Source: Bryobacterales bacterium
GTDB taxonomy: Bacteria > Acidobacteriota > Terriglobia > Bryobacterales > Bryobacteraceae
NCBI GenBank assembly: GCA_016789785.1
Contig: JAEUQE010000182.1
Coordinates: forward strand, 1-19,136
Length of the DNA: 19,136 nt
Reading direction: 5' to 3'
Under the pieces are notes generated by a model. The model had not been told where the DNA came from. It ran no database searches and was given only the letters and a program-made list of their open reading frames with translations. The position numbers and the translations under genes were made by a program. Of the stretch, positions 8,662-15,544 are shown one piece after another. Each line of letters opens with the position of its first letter. The stretch's first letter is position 1.

Positions 8662-8991
8662 TTAGTGTCCGTGCCCGCCCTGAGGGACGTAACCTTGGGG
8701 AAGGGCGGCGCCTTCGCCGAAGAAATACTGCTCCATCTGCTTAATCAGGAACTCTTGTGCTTCCTGGGTGCCCAGGTTGAGGCGGTATTCGTTCATGAGC
8801 ATCTTCATGTGCTCGACCCACATTTTCCAGGCCTCTTTGGAGACGTTATCGTAGATGCGCTGTCCCAATGGGTGCCCCTCGAACGGAACCTCGCTCAGTC
8901 CTTCCATCTCGCGCTGAAACTTCACGCAGAAGACCTTTCGCGCGTTGGGATCCACCGGCTTCGGAGCCACCATCCCACTGCCACAACCCAT
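8662..8991 (-). CDS. YggX-type Fe(II)-trafficking / oxidative damage protection protein
   Basis: This 109-residue cytoplasmic protein matches the YggX family, which protects Fe-S clusters from oxidative damage and is linked to Fe(II) handling. The family core is clear: RKVFCVKFQREMEGL with the conserved Cys, then PLGQRIYDNVSKEAWKMWVEHMKMLMNEYRLNL and EFLIKQMEQYFFGEG. It is slightly longer than the usual roughly 90 residues: a short N-terminal extension (MGCGSG) adds a second cysteine, and the C-terminus ends in a His-rich GGHGH tail that could bind metal. The ATG at 8991 has GGGAGAG (9000-9006) 8 nt upstream; ATG 8973 (MVAPKP) is a weaker alternative. It is transcribed divergently from the gene at 9187. 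Confidence 0.92.
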   Translation of the reverse strand: MGCGSGMVAPKPVDPNARKVFCVKFQREMEGLSEVPFEGHPLGQRIYDNVSKEAWKMWVEHMKMLMNEYRLNLGTQEAQEFLIKQMEQYFFGEGAALPQGYVPQGGHGH

Positions 8992-9112
8992 AAACTTTAC
9001 TCTCCCGTCAGGAAATGTCCGTCCTCTATAGGATACCCGATCCAACCGGCGGATTCGGCGAAAAGTGCTATGGAGTGCCAACAGTGGGGCCGGCGACACG
9101 CGGGGGTGTGGA

Positions 9113-9139
9113 CAGCTTGTCCCCGTGTCAGCTTGTCCC
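9113..9139. repeat. 11-bp direct repeat in a divergent promoter region
   Basis: CAGCTTGTCCC occurs at 9113-9123 and again at 9129-9139, a 16-bp period. The first copy also forms the palindrome GGACA-GCT-TGTCC (9110-9122). It lies in the 195-bp gap between the divergent YggX-type gene and the gene at 9187, where a regulator could bind. Confidence 0.5.
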
Positions 9140-9186
9140 GATGCGCACGGTAGCGGATCGTGCTACTCTCAGGGCGCGAGGGTTTC

Positions 9187-9924
9187 ATGCGCTGGCTTCT
9201 GTTTCTTGCCGCCATCAGCGTGCTGGGCGCTGATATCCCGGGCGAGTTTCGACTCTCGCCTGGAAGCACCAGCGGCGATGCCGTGCTGCAGCTTATCCGC
9301 AAGGACACGTTGGTGGACGGCAGCCGGATCGTGCGAGTGGAGCGCGAGCACTTGCAGGGGCTGCGTTCGGACGCATTCGCCGCCGACGGACCGGTGCGAT
9401 TCGAACTGGGGCGGGAGGCAGGCGTGTTCCGCTTCGAAGGGCGGACGCAGGACGGGGTCATTCGCGGAACCTTTCGTTTCACCGAGAACGCCGCCTACGC
9501 GGCACAGTGGAAGGGCGTGTTGCCGAATTGGTACGAGCCCGGCGTGATGTTCGAGCACGCAGTGAGAAGCACTCCGATGCCCGCGAGCCTGCCGCTGCTC
9601 CGGCCCCTTGAGTGGCCAAAGCTGCCAGCCGATCGGGAGGCGTATCTGCGGGCGCTTCGGGAATCCGGTTACCCGTTGTTGAAGACCGATCTCGAAAGGT
9701 TGCGGATCCACAATGTGCAACCGGATCTGTTGCGGCAGATGAAGCTTTCGGGCTACGACACCGTGAACACCAGCGACATGGTCAAGCTTCAGACGCACGG
9801 CGTTACCAGCTCCGACGTGCTGACGTTTCAAGTCCGCGGCTACAACAACCTGAGCGCCGATGAGATGGTGAAGCTGAAGGTCAGTGGCATTCCGGACAAC
9901 AACTCCTCGCAACGCCAGCCATAG
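9187..9924 (+). CDS. Secreted protein with GY-type ~29-residue repeats
   Basis: This 245-residue protein has a signal peptide (MRWLLFLAAISVLGA), a beta-rich middle (residues about 25-115, for example GVFRFEGRTQDGVIRGTFRF) and a C-terminal helical repeat region. Three repeats are marked by Gly-Tyr at 161-162, 189-190 and 218-219, each followed by a pattern like LSADEMVKLKVSGI. Repeats of this type (GY-NLS-DLV-L-IHGVTPEFI) are known to me from C-termini of acidobacterial BlaR1/M56-type proteins; here they are degenerate and no peptidase or penicillin-binding domain is attached. A binding or sensing role outside the membrane is a guess. ATG 9187 is chosen over the upstream TTG at 9160 because GAGGG (9178-9182) precedes it and it begins the signal peptide. 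Confidence 0.85.
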   Translation: MRWLLFLAAISVLGADIPGEFRLSPGSTSGDAVLQLIRKDTLVDGSRIVRVEREHLQGLRSDAFAADGPVRFELGREAGVFRFEGRTQDGVIRGTFRFTENAAYAAQWKGVLPNWYEPGVMFEHAVRSTPMPASLPLLRPLEWPKLPADREAYLRALRESGYPLLKTDLERLRIHNVQPDLLRQMKLSGYDTVNTSDMVKLQTHGVTSSDVLTFQVRGYNNLSADEMVKLKVSGIPDNNSSQRQP

Positions 9925-9935
9925 ATTACTGAACT

Positions 9936-9966
9936 TTGTAACAAGTAGCTGCGTTCGATGTATATA
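9936..9966 (+). promoter_or_regulatory. Candidate sigma-70-type promoter
   Basis: TTGTAA (9936-9941) precedes TATATA (9961-9966) by 19 bp, or TGTATA (9959-9964) by 17 bp. It is placed correctly to drive the gene at 10002, with a leader of about 30 nt that contains the dyad at 9971-9988. The call rests on sequence match only. Confidence 0.4.
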
Positions 9967-9970
9967 GAGT

Positions 9971-9988
9971 CGGCCGGAAGTCCGGCCG
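9971..9988. promoter_or_regulatory. Perfect 8-bp dyad before a ribosome binding site
   Basis: CGGCCGGA and TCCGGCCG are perfect inverted copies separated by two bases. The dyad lies 4 bp after a -10-like box and its last base is the first of the ribosome site GGGAGG (9988-9993), 8 nt before ATG 10002. It could be an operator, or a folded 5' leader that limits translation. Confidence 0.5.
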
Positions 9989-10001
9989 GGAGGTTCCCAA
10001 T

Positions 10002-11621
10002 ATGCTCGCGCCGATCCTGATGGCGCTCTTCTTCCAGGCCCCAGTTGCGACGGATTCCACAGGGCCGAAACCCGCAATTCTTGATGGCTCGGTGACGCAC
10101 GCTGCTTCGAAGTCCACAATCCGGAAGGCGAAGGTGAGTCTGCGCGGTGTCGATAATGACAGCCAGACCACCGTGGAAACCGGGGAAGACGGAAAGTATG
10201 TGTTCAAGGACGTGAAACCCGGACGCTACCGGGTGACCGCGGAGAAACCTGGCTATGAGACGACAGCCCATGGCGCCCGCAAGGTGGGAGACGCCGGGCA
10301 AGTGCTTGCCGTGATGCCGGGCCAGGAGTATCACAGTGTGGATGTCGGGCTGGTGAAACACGGTGCGATCGCCGGCAAGATTCTGGACGCCGACAACGAA
10401 CCCGTGGCGAAAGCGCTGGTGATGGCGCTGACTCGGCAGTACTATCAGGGCGGGCGCCGGGCCATGCTGCCCAAAGGGACCGTTCCGGTGATCTCGAGCG
10501 ATTTGGGCGAGTACCGGATCGGGCAATTGCCGCCGGGCAGCTACATCATCTGCGCGATCCCGGATAAGTTCTACCAACCCGTGCCGTTCGCGAAGGAGTC
10601 GAAGCCGGGCGTGGAAGATGCCGGGATCTCCACGTGCTTCCCCAGCGTGACGCAGATGTCGGAAGCTTCGGCGCTGGAGATCAAGGACTCGACCGAGATC
10701 CCGGGTATTGATGTCCGTCTGGCGAAGTCGAAGACGGTGACCGTGCATGGACAGATCACTGGCGTGCCGCCAAGCGCGGGCACGGTGACGATTCTCAACA
10801 TGAACACGAAGACATCGGGCCCGATGGGGAATGCGCTGCATCCTCGCACCCTGGTGTCGAGCGCCGATGGGAAGTTCGAGTTCAAGAACGTCCCGCCAGG
10901 ATCCTACATTCTGCATACCCTGCCGACGGGCTTGGGCAACGCGCCGTTCGTGGTGAAAGCCGCGGTGGAAATCGGGGATCAGCCGGTGACGAACCTCAGT
11001 GTACCTGCGTTTGTCCCGTTCCAGATCAAGGCGAAGGTGGATGCGGAGCCGGGGCCCGAACTGAAGCTTGGATCGGTGCGCCTGATTCTGACCGGAGCTG
11101 ACGAGATTACGCCGGCGCTGGCGATGGGCACAGTGAATTCGGATGGCGAAGTGGTGCTGGCGAATGTGATCCCAGGCAAGCACCGGCTGAATATTGGTGG
11201 ACTGCCGGCGACGCACTATGTCCGCGAGATCCGCATTGGCGATTCGGCGGTGGATGGCGATGTGGTGGAGGTCGCGAGTGCCGATACGAAGCTTGCGATC
11301 TCGATCGCTATGGGAAAGTCGCAGGTAAGCGGTGTTGTGCAGAACGAGAAAGGCGATCCGCTGCCCGGGGCGAAGGTGGCGCTGATTCCGGAGCCAATCC
11401 GGCCGTTCCGTCTACGGGTCACGAGTACCGATCAGAACGGCATTTTCCAGATCGGCAATGTCGCGCCGGGTGAGTATCAGGCGGTGGCGATGGAGTCGGC
11501 TGATACCGCGGCCTTCGAAGACGAGGAGTACTTGAAGCCAATCCGCGGTAAGCTTCAGCGGGTGAAGGTGGAGGCAGAAGGAACGCAGAGTCTGAAACTG
11601 AAAGTGGTGTCGCGGGAGTAG
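10002..11621 (+). CDS. Secreted carboxypeptidase-regulatory-like repeat protein
   Basis: This 539-residue protein starts with a short hydrophobic leader (MLAPILMALFFQAP) and is built from several transthyretin-like beta-sandwich (carboxypeptidase regulatory-like) modules. The clearest is at about 27-85, with the signature GEDGKYVFKDVKPGRYRVTAEKPGY. A second starts near 121 (AIAGKILDADNEPVAKALV...GEYRIGQLPPGSY), one covers about 250-310 (DGKFEFKNVPPGSYIL), and the last is near 440-495 (VVQNEKGDPLPGAKVAL...GIFQIGNVAPGEYQ). No catalytic domain is attached. Such proteins are abundant in Acidobacteria and are thought to be extracytoplasmic adhesion or structural modules; the exact job is unknown. 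GGGAGG sits 8 nt before the ATG. Confidence 0.88.
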   Translation: MLAPILMALFFQAPVATDSTGPKPAILDGSVTHAASKSTIRKAKVSLRGVDNDSQTTVETGEDGKYVFKDVKPGRYRVTAEKPGYETTAHGARKVGDAGQVLAVMPGQEYHSVDVGLVKHGAIAGKILDADNEPVAKALVMALTRQYYQGGRRAMLPKGTVPVISSDLGEYRIGQLPPGSYIICAIPDKFYQPVPFAKESKPGVEDAGISTCFPSVTQMSEASALEIKDSTEIPGIDVRLAKSKTVTVHGQITGVPPSAGTVTILNMNTKTSGPMGNALHPRTLVSSADGKFEFKNVPPGSYILHTLPTGLGNAPFVVKAAVEIGDQPVTNLSVPAFVPFQIKAKVDAEPGPELKLGSVRLILTGADEITPALAMGTVNSDGEVVLANVIPGKHRLNIGGLPATHYVREIRIGDSAVDGDVVEVASADTKLAISIAMGKSQVSGVVQNEKGDPLPGAKVALIPEPIRPFRLRVTSTDQNGIFQIGNVAPGEYQAVAMESADTAAFEDEEYLKPIRGKLQRVKVEAEGTQSLKLKVVSRE

Positions 11622-11725
11622 TAGGAGTGGCAACCTGAGTCTGCCGGCCTTTGCGCAGGGCCTACTTTCCGAAGTGCGAACCATCGATAGGTTCCGCCTC
11701 AACGAGCTTCGAAGGCGGCAAACAG

Positions 11726-11778
11726 GCGTCCCCTGGAGAGGGGACGCGGCAGGCAGGAGTGCCGGCAGGATTGCCTGC
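11726..11778. repeat. Double-hairpin palindromic repeat, copy 2
   Basis: This copy has the same 9-bp stem as the element at 7980 (GCGTCCCCT 11726-11734, AGGGGACGC 11739-11747), with loop GGAG instead of CGAT. The second stem is longer-looped: GCAGGC (11749-11754) with GCCTGC (11773-11778), enclosing GGCAGGAGTGCC and GGCAGGATTGCC as two near-identical 12-mers. It lies in the 227-bp gap between the convergent genes ending at 11621 and 11849, in which no gene is seen. Confidence 0.8.
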
Positions 11779-11848
11779 GCAACGGCGGCAGGACGAGAGC
11801 GTAATTGTGGAGTGGTGTCCCAAGGAGCCGGGACGGGCATGGCTCAAG

Positions 11849-13474
11849 CTAGCGCGCCGACTCGGCTTCCAAGCGCCGTGCCGCTTCCCAACGCTGCCGG
11901 TTCTGATACTCTTCCCACAACGTCGAGAAACCAGCCCAATAATAGCCGCCGACGAAGAGCATCAGAATCGGGACCGCCAGGAAATTCAAGGTGTCGATGG
12001 CGTAGAGCACCATGAAGAGGAAGTAGCTTCCAGCGCCGATTTCGAGCCAAGGCAGCAGGCCCGCGCGCGAGCGGTAAGCCTTCTGTTCCACCTTGATCTT
12101 CGTCTTCGAATCGGAAATGGCGAACTTCGGCGTGCGCACGAAACTCGTCTGCTTTCCCATAATCGCTTCGATCACCGCTTTCGTGTTGCTCAGCGTGAGC
12201 GCGACGCCGGCGCTCATCAAGGCAGGCAGAAAGACAAAGGCGCGCTTCCAGTTGTTCGGGTACAGTTCGCGCTGAGCGATGACGTAGAACGCGGAGATCG
12301 ACCAGAAGGATGCAATCACCAAGGGCAAGTCAATCAGTACCATCTCCACCCATCCGACATAGAAGCGGATGATCATCACCGGCAGCATCAACGCACTCAC
12401 CAGGATCATCAGCGGATACGAGATATTCGGGGTGAGGTGGCAGAACGCCTCAGCTTTGACGCGCTTCGGAACGTCAGCCTTGAGGATGCGCCGCAGCAAC
12501 TTGATGGCGACCTGCATGAGACCCTTGGCCCAACGGAACTGCTGTACCTGGAAGCCGTGGGTGTCGACGGGTAACTCCGAGGGGCACTCCACCTCCGGCA
12601 TATACACGAAGCGCCAACCCTTCAACTGCGCGCGATAGCTGAGGTCGCTGTCTTCGGTCAGAGTGTCGTGCTGCCAGCCACCCGCATCGTCAATCATCCT
12701 GACGCGCAGGATGCCGGCGGTGCCATTGAAGTTGAAGTATGTGCCGCTGCCGAACCGGGCGGGATGTTCGAGCGCGAAGTGCCCATCGAGCAACATCGCC
12801 TGAACTTCGGTCAGCACGTTGTAGTCGCGATTGAGGTAGGTCCAGCGTGTCTGCACCACGCCGACCTCGGGATCGGCGAAGTGATGGATGGTGCGATACA
12901 GAAAGTCCTTCGGGATGATGAAGTCGGCGTCAAACACGGCAACGAACTCGCCGGTGGCGGACTTGAGGCCCTCTTGCAGGGCGCCGGCTTTGTAGCCGTG
13001 GCGATTGGTGCGATGGTGATACTCGATCGGGTGGCCCATCGCGCGGTACTCATTCACCAGGCGTTCGGTGAAGGGATGGGTCTCATCAGTCGAGTCATCC
13101 AATACCTGGATCTGGAGCAGTTCGCGAGGGTAGTCCACCTGGGAGACGGTCTCGAGCAGGCGCTCGACCACGAACCGCTCATTGAAGAGCGGCAACTGAA
13201 TGGTGACGCGGGGCAGTTGTTCAAAGCGGTGCGCGGGCGGCTGGTTCAGTTTGCGCTTGTGCTTGAAGTACTCGCGAATGACGTAGTAGCGGTGAAGGCC
13301 GTAGATGGAGAGAACGATCAGAACCGTGAAGTAGGGAATCAGGATCGCGTAGTCGAACCAGGAGAGCGAGTGTATGCCAGCGAAGGTATCGTCGAACAGT
13401 TCCCTCTGGAGGCGGCTCCACGTCGAGGTCTGGTTCGCCGCCAGAAATGCGATCGGAGGAATGGTTGGTAACAT
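11849..13474 (-). CDS. Processive family-2 glycosyltransferase (cellulose/mannan synthase-like)
   Basis: This 541-residue membrane enzyme polymerises or transfers sugars from nucleotide-sugar donors at the inner membrane. The GT-A core carries the processive D,D,D,Q(Q/R)xRW signature: LDDSTDE (125-131), FDADF (181-185), the acceptor-site TEDSDL (273-278) and QQFRWAKG (311-318). One membrane helix precedes the core (about 41-60), and several follow between about 350 and 440 and again near 480-515. This resembles bacterial and plant CslA-like mannan synthases more than BcsA, since no PilZ domain is present. Its start lies 31 bp from the start of the divergent GT87-type gene, suggesting a shared role in an exported glycan. 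The donor sugar cannot be read from the sequence. Confidence 0.93.
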   Translation of the reverse strand: MLPTIPPIAFLAANQTSTWSRLQRELFDDTFAGIHSLSWFDYAILIPYFTVLIVLSIYGLHRYYVIREYFKHKRKLNQPPAHRFEQLPRVTIQLPLFNERFVVERLLETVSQVDYPRELLQIQVLDDSTDETHPFTERLVNEYRAMGHPIEYHHRTNRHGYKAGALQEGLKSATGEFVAVFDADFIIPKDFLYRTIHHFADPEVGVVQTRWTYLNRDYNVLTEVQAMLLDGHFALEHPARFGSGTYFNFNGTAGILRVRMIDDAGGWQHDTLTEDSDLSYRAQLKGWRFVYMPEVECPSELPVDTHGFQVQQFRWAKGLMQVAIKLLRRILKADVPKRVKAEAFCHLTPNISYPLMILVSALMLPVMIIRFYVGWVEMVLIDLPLVIASFWSISAFYVIAQRELYPNNWKRAFVFLPALMSAGVALTLSNTKAVIEAIMGKQTSFVRTPKFAISDSKTKIKVEQKAYRSRAGLLPWLEIGAGSYFLFMVLYAIDTLNFLAVPILMLFVGGYYWAGFSTLWEEYQNRQRWEAARRLEAESAR

Positions 13475-13505
13475 GAGGTTTGCGCCAAATACTCAGGACC
13501 ACCGA

Positions 13506-14825
13506 ATGAGCACGTTGGCCAGGCGTCTTGTCGTCGCGGCACTCATGTTGGAGGTCGGACACGGCTTGCTGGTGGCAAGCCAAGGCCGGGCCAGCCGAGT
13601 GGTGGACGCGGTTGCCATACTCCTCGGAACATTTGCAGTATACCTGATTTCGGTGTTCCTGGTTCTGAACAGACCTCCATCTGGGGAAGCCCGAGAGCTC
13701 CGCTTGTGGGTGATTTTGCTACCCGCGCTAATTTTTCGCCTCACCGCATGGTGGCTTGAGCCGAGTTTCACCGATGATCTGTACCGGTACCGCTGGGAAT
13801 CGCGCCTTCAGCTTGCGGGAGGCAATCCTTATGCCATGCCACCTAAGGATCCGTCGGTGGCAGGGCTTCGCGACGAAACCTACGCGAGGATTCCGGGGCA
13901 CGACTTTCGCGCGGTGTATGGTCCGCTCACCGAGCATGTGTATCGAGAGGCCTTCCGGTTGATTCAGTACTCTACAGGAGACCCGGCCCGTCAGATCTTC
14001 TGGCTGAAGCTCCCCTCGGCTGTATTCGAGTTGGGACTGATGGCGGGACTGTGGGGTCTGTTGGGCGCGCTTGGAATTGCACGCGAGCGAATCCTCATCT
14101 ACGCCTGGGCGCCGCTTCCTATCTTCGAGTTCTGGGGCAATGGACATAACGACACGTTGGCGCTCTGCGCCCTGGTGCTGGCGTTGCTGGCAGCGGTGAA
14201 GCACCGCTGGACGCTTGCCTTTCTGACATTGGGGTTGTCCGCGGCGGCCAAGATCTGGCCGCTGGGACTTGTGCCGTTGTTCTGGAGACCGTCCCGATGG
14301 CGGGAGAGTCTGGTGCTGCCGGTCGCTGGCATTTTGTTGATGCTGCCGTTTGGCGAGGGGCTGCTGTCGAATGTGCGATTTCTATCGGGCTTTCTCGGAG
14401 GGTGGCGCAACAATGACAGCCTCTATGGACTCTTGCTGTGGGCCACGGGCGATCAGTACCTTGCGAAGTATCTCGCGTTCGCACTTGTCTTCGGCGCGAT
14501 TCTACTTGCAGTGGTTCAGAGCATGTCGTTGACGAAGGGGACGCTGCTGGTCACCACGGTGATGTTGCTGGTGTCCGCGAACTGCCATCCATGGTACGTA
14601 ACGTGGCTGCTCCCCATGCTGGTGTTTCATCCGTCGTTGGCGTTGCTGGCGTGGAGCGGTCTGATTCCGCTGGCGTATCGGGTTCTGCCGGCGTGGCAGC
14701 TTCTTGGAGAGTGGAATGGATCGACACCGATGCGCTGGCTGGTGTACGGGCCGGTGTTCGCTCTCCTTGCGTGGGAGTGGTGGAAGCTAATCCGCGGGCG
14801 TGTGAAAAAAATCTTGGCCGCGTGA
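13506..14825 (+). CDS. GT-C membrane glycosyltransferase (GT87/mannosyltransferase-like)
   Basis: This 439-residue polytopic protein has around ten hydrophobic segments and the GT-C signature on its first outer loop: FTDDLYRYRWESRLQLAGGNPYA, with the acidic TDD at 89-91. Family members use polyprenyl-phosphate sugars to add mannose or other sugars on the outer face of the membrane. Later landmarks are YGPLTEHVYR, WGNGHNDTLAL and SANCHPWYVTWLLPML, the last typical of DUF2029/GT87 proteins. ATG 13506 has AGGA 8 nt upstream. ATG 13473 in the same frame would overlap the divergent GT2 start codon and is less likely, and the frame open to 13374 is inside that gene. Glycolipid or glycan extension is the likely role; the substrate is unknown. 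Confidence 0.9.
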   Translation: MSTLARRLVVAALMLEVGHGLLVASQGRASRVVDAVAILLGTFAVYLISVFLVLNRPPSGEARELRLWVILLPALIFRLTAWWLEPSFTDDLYRYRWESRLQLAGGNPYAMPPKDPSVAGLRDETYARIPGHDFRAVYGPLTEHVYREAFRLIQYSTGDPARQIFWLKLPSAVFELGLMAGLWGLLGALGIARERILIYAWAPLPIFEFWGNGHNDTLALCALVLALLAAVKHRWTLAFLTLGLSAAAKIWPLGLVPLFWRPSRWRESLVLPVAGILLMLPFGEGLLSNVRFLSGFLGGWRNNDSLYGLLLWATGDQYLAKYLAFALVFGAILLAVVQSMSLTKGTLLVTTVMLLVSANCHPWYVTWLLPMLVFHPSLALLAWSGLIPLAYRVLPAWQLLGEWNGSTPMRWLVYGPVFALLAWEWWKLIRGRVKKILAA

Positions 14826-14978
14826 TGGGATCAGCGCGGCACTTCCACGTATCCAGGTGAGGACACACACAAGCCGCTCTTACGAGGGTGAATCGGAGGA
14901 GATGGGCGGGATCGTGGAGGAGACGGTCTTGCTCATTCAGGAAGAACGATGGGCACGGAGTTTTGGAGAAAAATCACA

Positions 14979-15110
14979 ATGAAAAACCAACATGATCCAA
15001 CTCCGCCTGCCCCCACACACAAGCGATTTTCTACGACGTCCATTGGTCGCCTGGTCCCGGCTGGCTTGCGGCGGCAAGCGCCGCTCGCCACCGTTTTTCT
15101 AAAAGGATGA
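14979..15110 (+). CDS. Possible 43-residue small protein
   Basis: ATG 14979 is preceded by GGAG (14965-14968) at 10 nt and opens a 43-codon frame ending at TGA 15110. The product is Pro/Thr-rich at the start, then basic (about THKRFSTTSIGRL), and ends in LATVFLKG. A 26-codon frame starting at ATG 14902 (with GGAGGAG directly before it) ends at 14982, overlapping this start as ATGA, which would fit coupled translation. No family is recognised, and short open frames arise by chance in GC-rich sequence. The 3' end overlaps a stem and T-run. Confidence 0.25.
   Translation: MKNQHDPTPPAPTHKRFSTTSIGRLVPAGLRRQAPLATVFLKG
15064..15098 (+). terminator. Weak terminator-like stem and T-run
   Basis: GCTTGC (15064-15069) pairs with GCAAGC (15074-15079) over a GGCG loop; an alternative stem GCGGCG/CGCCGC overlaps it. 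Five T residues follow at 15094-15098, but 14 nt after the stem, too far for a classical intrinsic terminator. It could end the transcript from the glycosyltransferase gene. Confidence 0.25.
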
Positions 15111-15131
15111 CCGCGCTTCAGCATCTCCAGA

Positions 15132-15137
15132 TACAAT
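15132..15137 (+). promoter_or_regulatory. Candidate -10 box TACAAT
   Basis: TACAAT is a near-consensus -10 box ending 12 nt before ATG 15150. A weak -35 (TGACCG, 15108-15113) lies 18 bp upstream. Transcription would begin around 15144, leaving a leader of only a few bases, which fits the absence of a ribosome site at that ATG. Confidence 0.4.
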
Positions 15138-15149
15138 GTGGTTAGCCAC

Positions 15150-15542
15150 ATGGAGAAGCACCTCAGAACAATCGGATACCTCAACGTCGCACTTGGCGCG
15201 TTGGGAGTTCTGGCGTGCGTGGTCATCCTGATTCTTTTTCGCGGTCCATCGGGCGTTCTTCTCATCAATGCGCGTGCCGGCTCCACGGTAACCACCACGG
15301 AAGGCTTTGTCACGGCCTGCATCATGGTGTATCTGATTCTGATGGCGGGTCCGTTGATTGCGGTCGGAATCGGGCTACTGCAGGTGCAGGAATGGGCGCG
15401 TAATTTGGGGATGATTCTGTCGATTCTCAGCCTGATCGGCATTCCGATTGGAACCGTGGTTGGCATTTACAGCCTTTGGGTGCTGACGTCGTTCGAGGTG
15501 GAACCGTTGTTCCAGTCGCCGCCGAGAGCGCCTGGGACTTAG
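15150..15542 (+). CDS. Small integral membrane protein
   Basis: This 130-residue protein has three hydrophobic helices, at about 10-30, 55-77 and 85-112. The third part (LGMILSILSLIGIPIGTVVGIYSLWVL) is a pattern I know from small membrane proteins common in Acidobacteria and related phyla, where it follows a short WAR motif (here EWARNLG). No enzymatic residues are seen and the function is unknown. ATG 15150 is preferred; a GTG at 15138 would add four residues but overlaps the candidate -10 box. Its stop is 2 bp from the stop of the convergent transglutaminase gene, so the two transcripts must overlap or end inside each other. Confidence 0.8.
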   Translation: MEKHLRTIGYLNVALGALGVLACVVILILFRGPSGVLLINARAGSTVTTTEGFVTACIMVYLILMAGPLIAVGIGLLQVQEWARNLGMILSILSLIGIPIGTVVGIYSLWVLTSFEVEPLFQSPPRAPGT

Positions 15543-15544
15543 AC

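Larger units (their letters stand above)
14826..15149. other. Intergenic region with short possible ORFs (324 bp)
   Basis: No established gene is seen. The stretch holds two overlapping short reading frames (14902-14982 and 14979-15110), two copies of CACACACAAGC (near 14864 and 15014), a small stem at 15064-15079 followed by five T residues, and a candidate promoter for the next gene. Confidence 0.5.

Noticed and set aside
9840..11216. 458-residue minus-strand open frame opposite the carboxypeptidase-regulatory-like gene
   Set aside because: Low-complexity Arg/His content and no recognisable domain; the plus-strand gene has repeats, a ribosome site and a promoter candidate.
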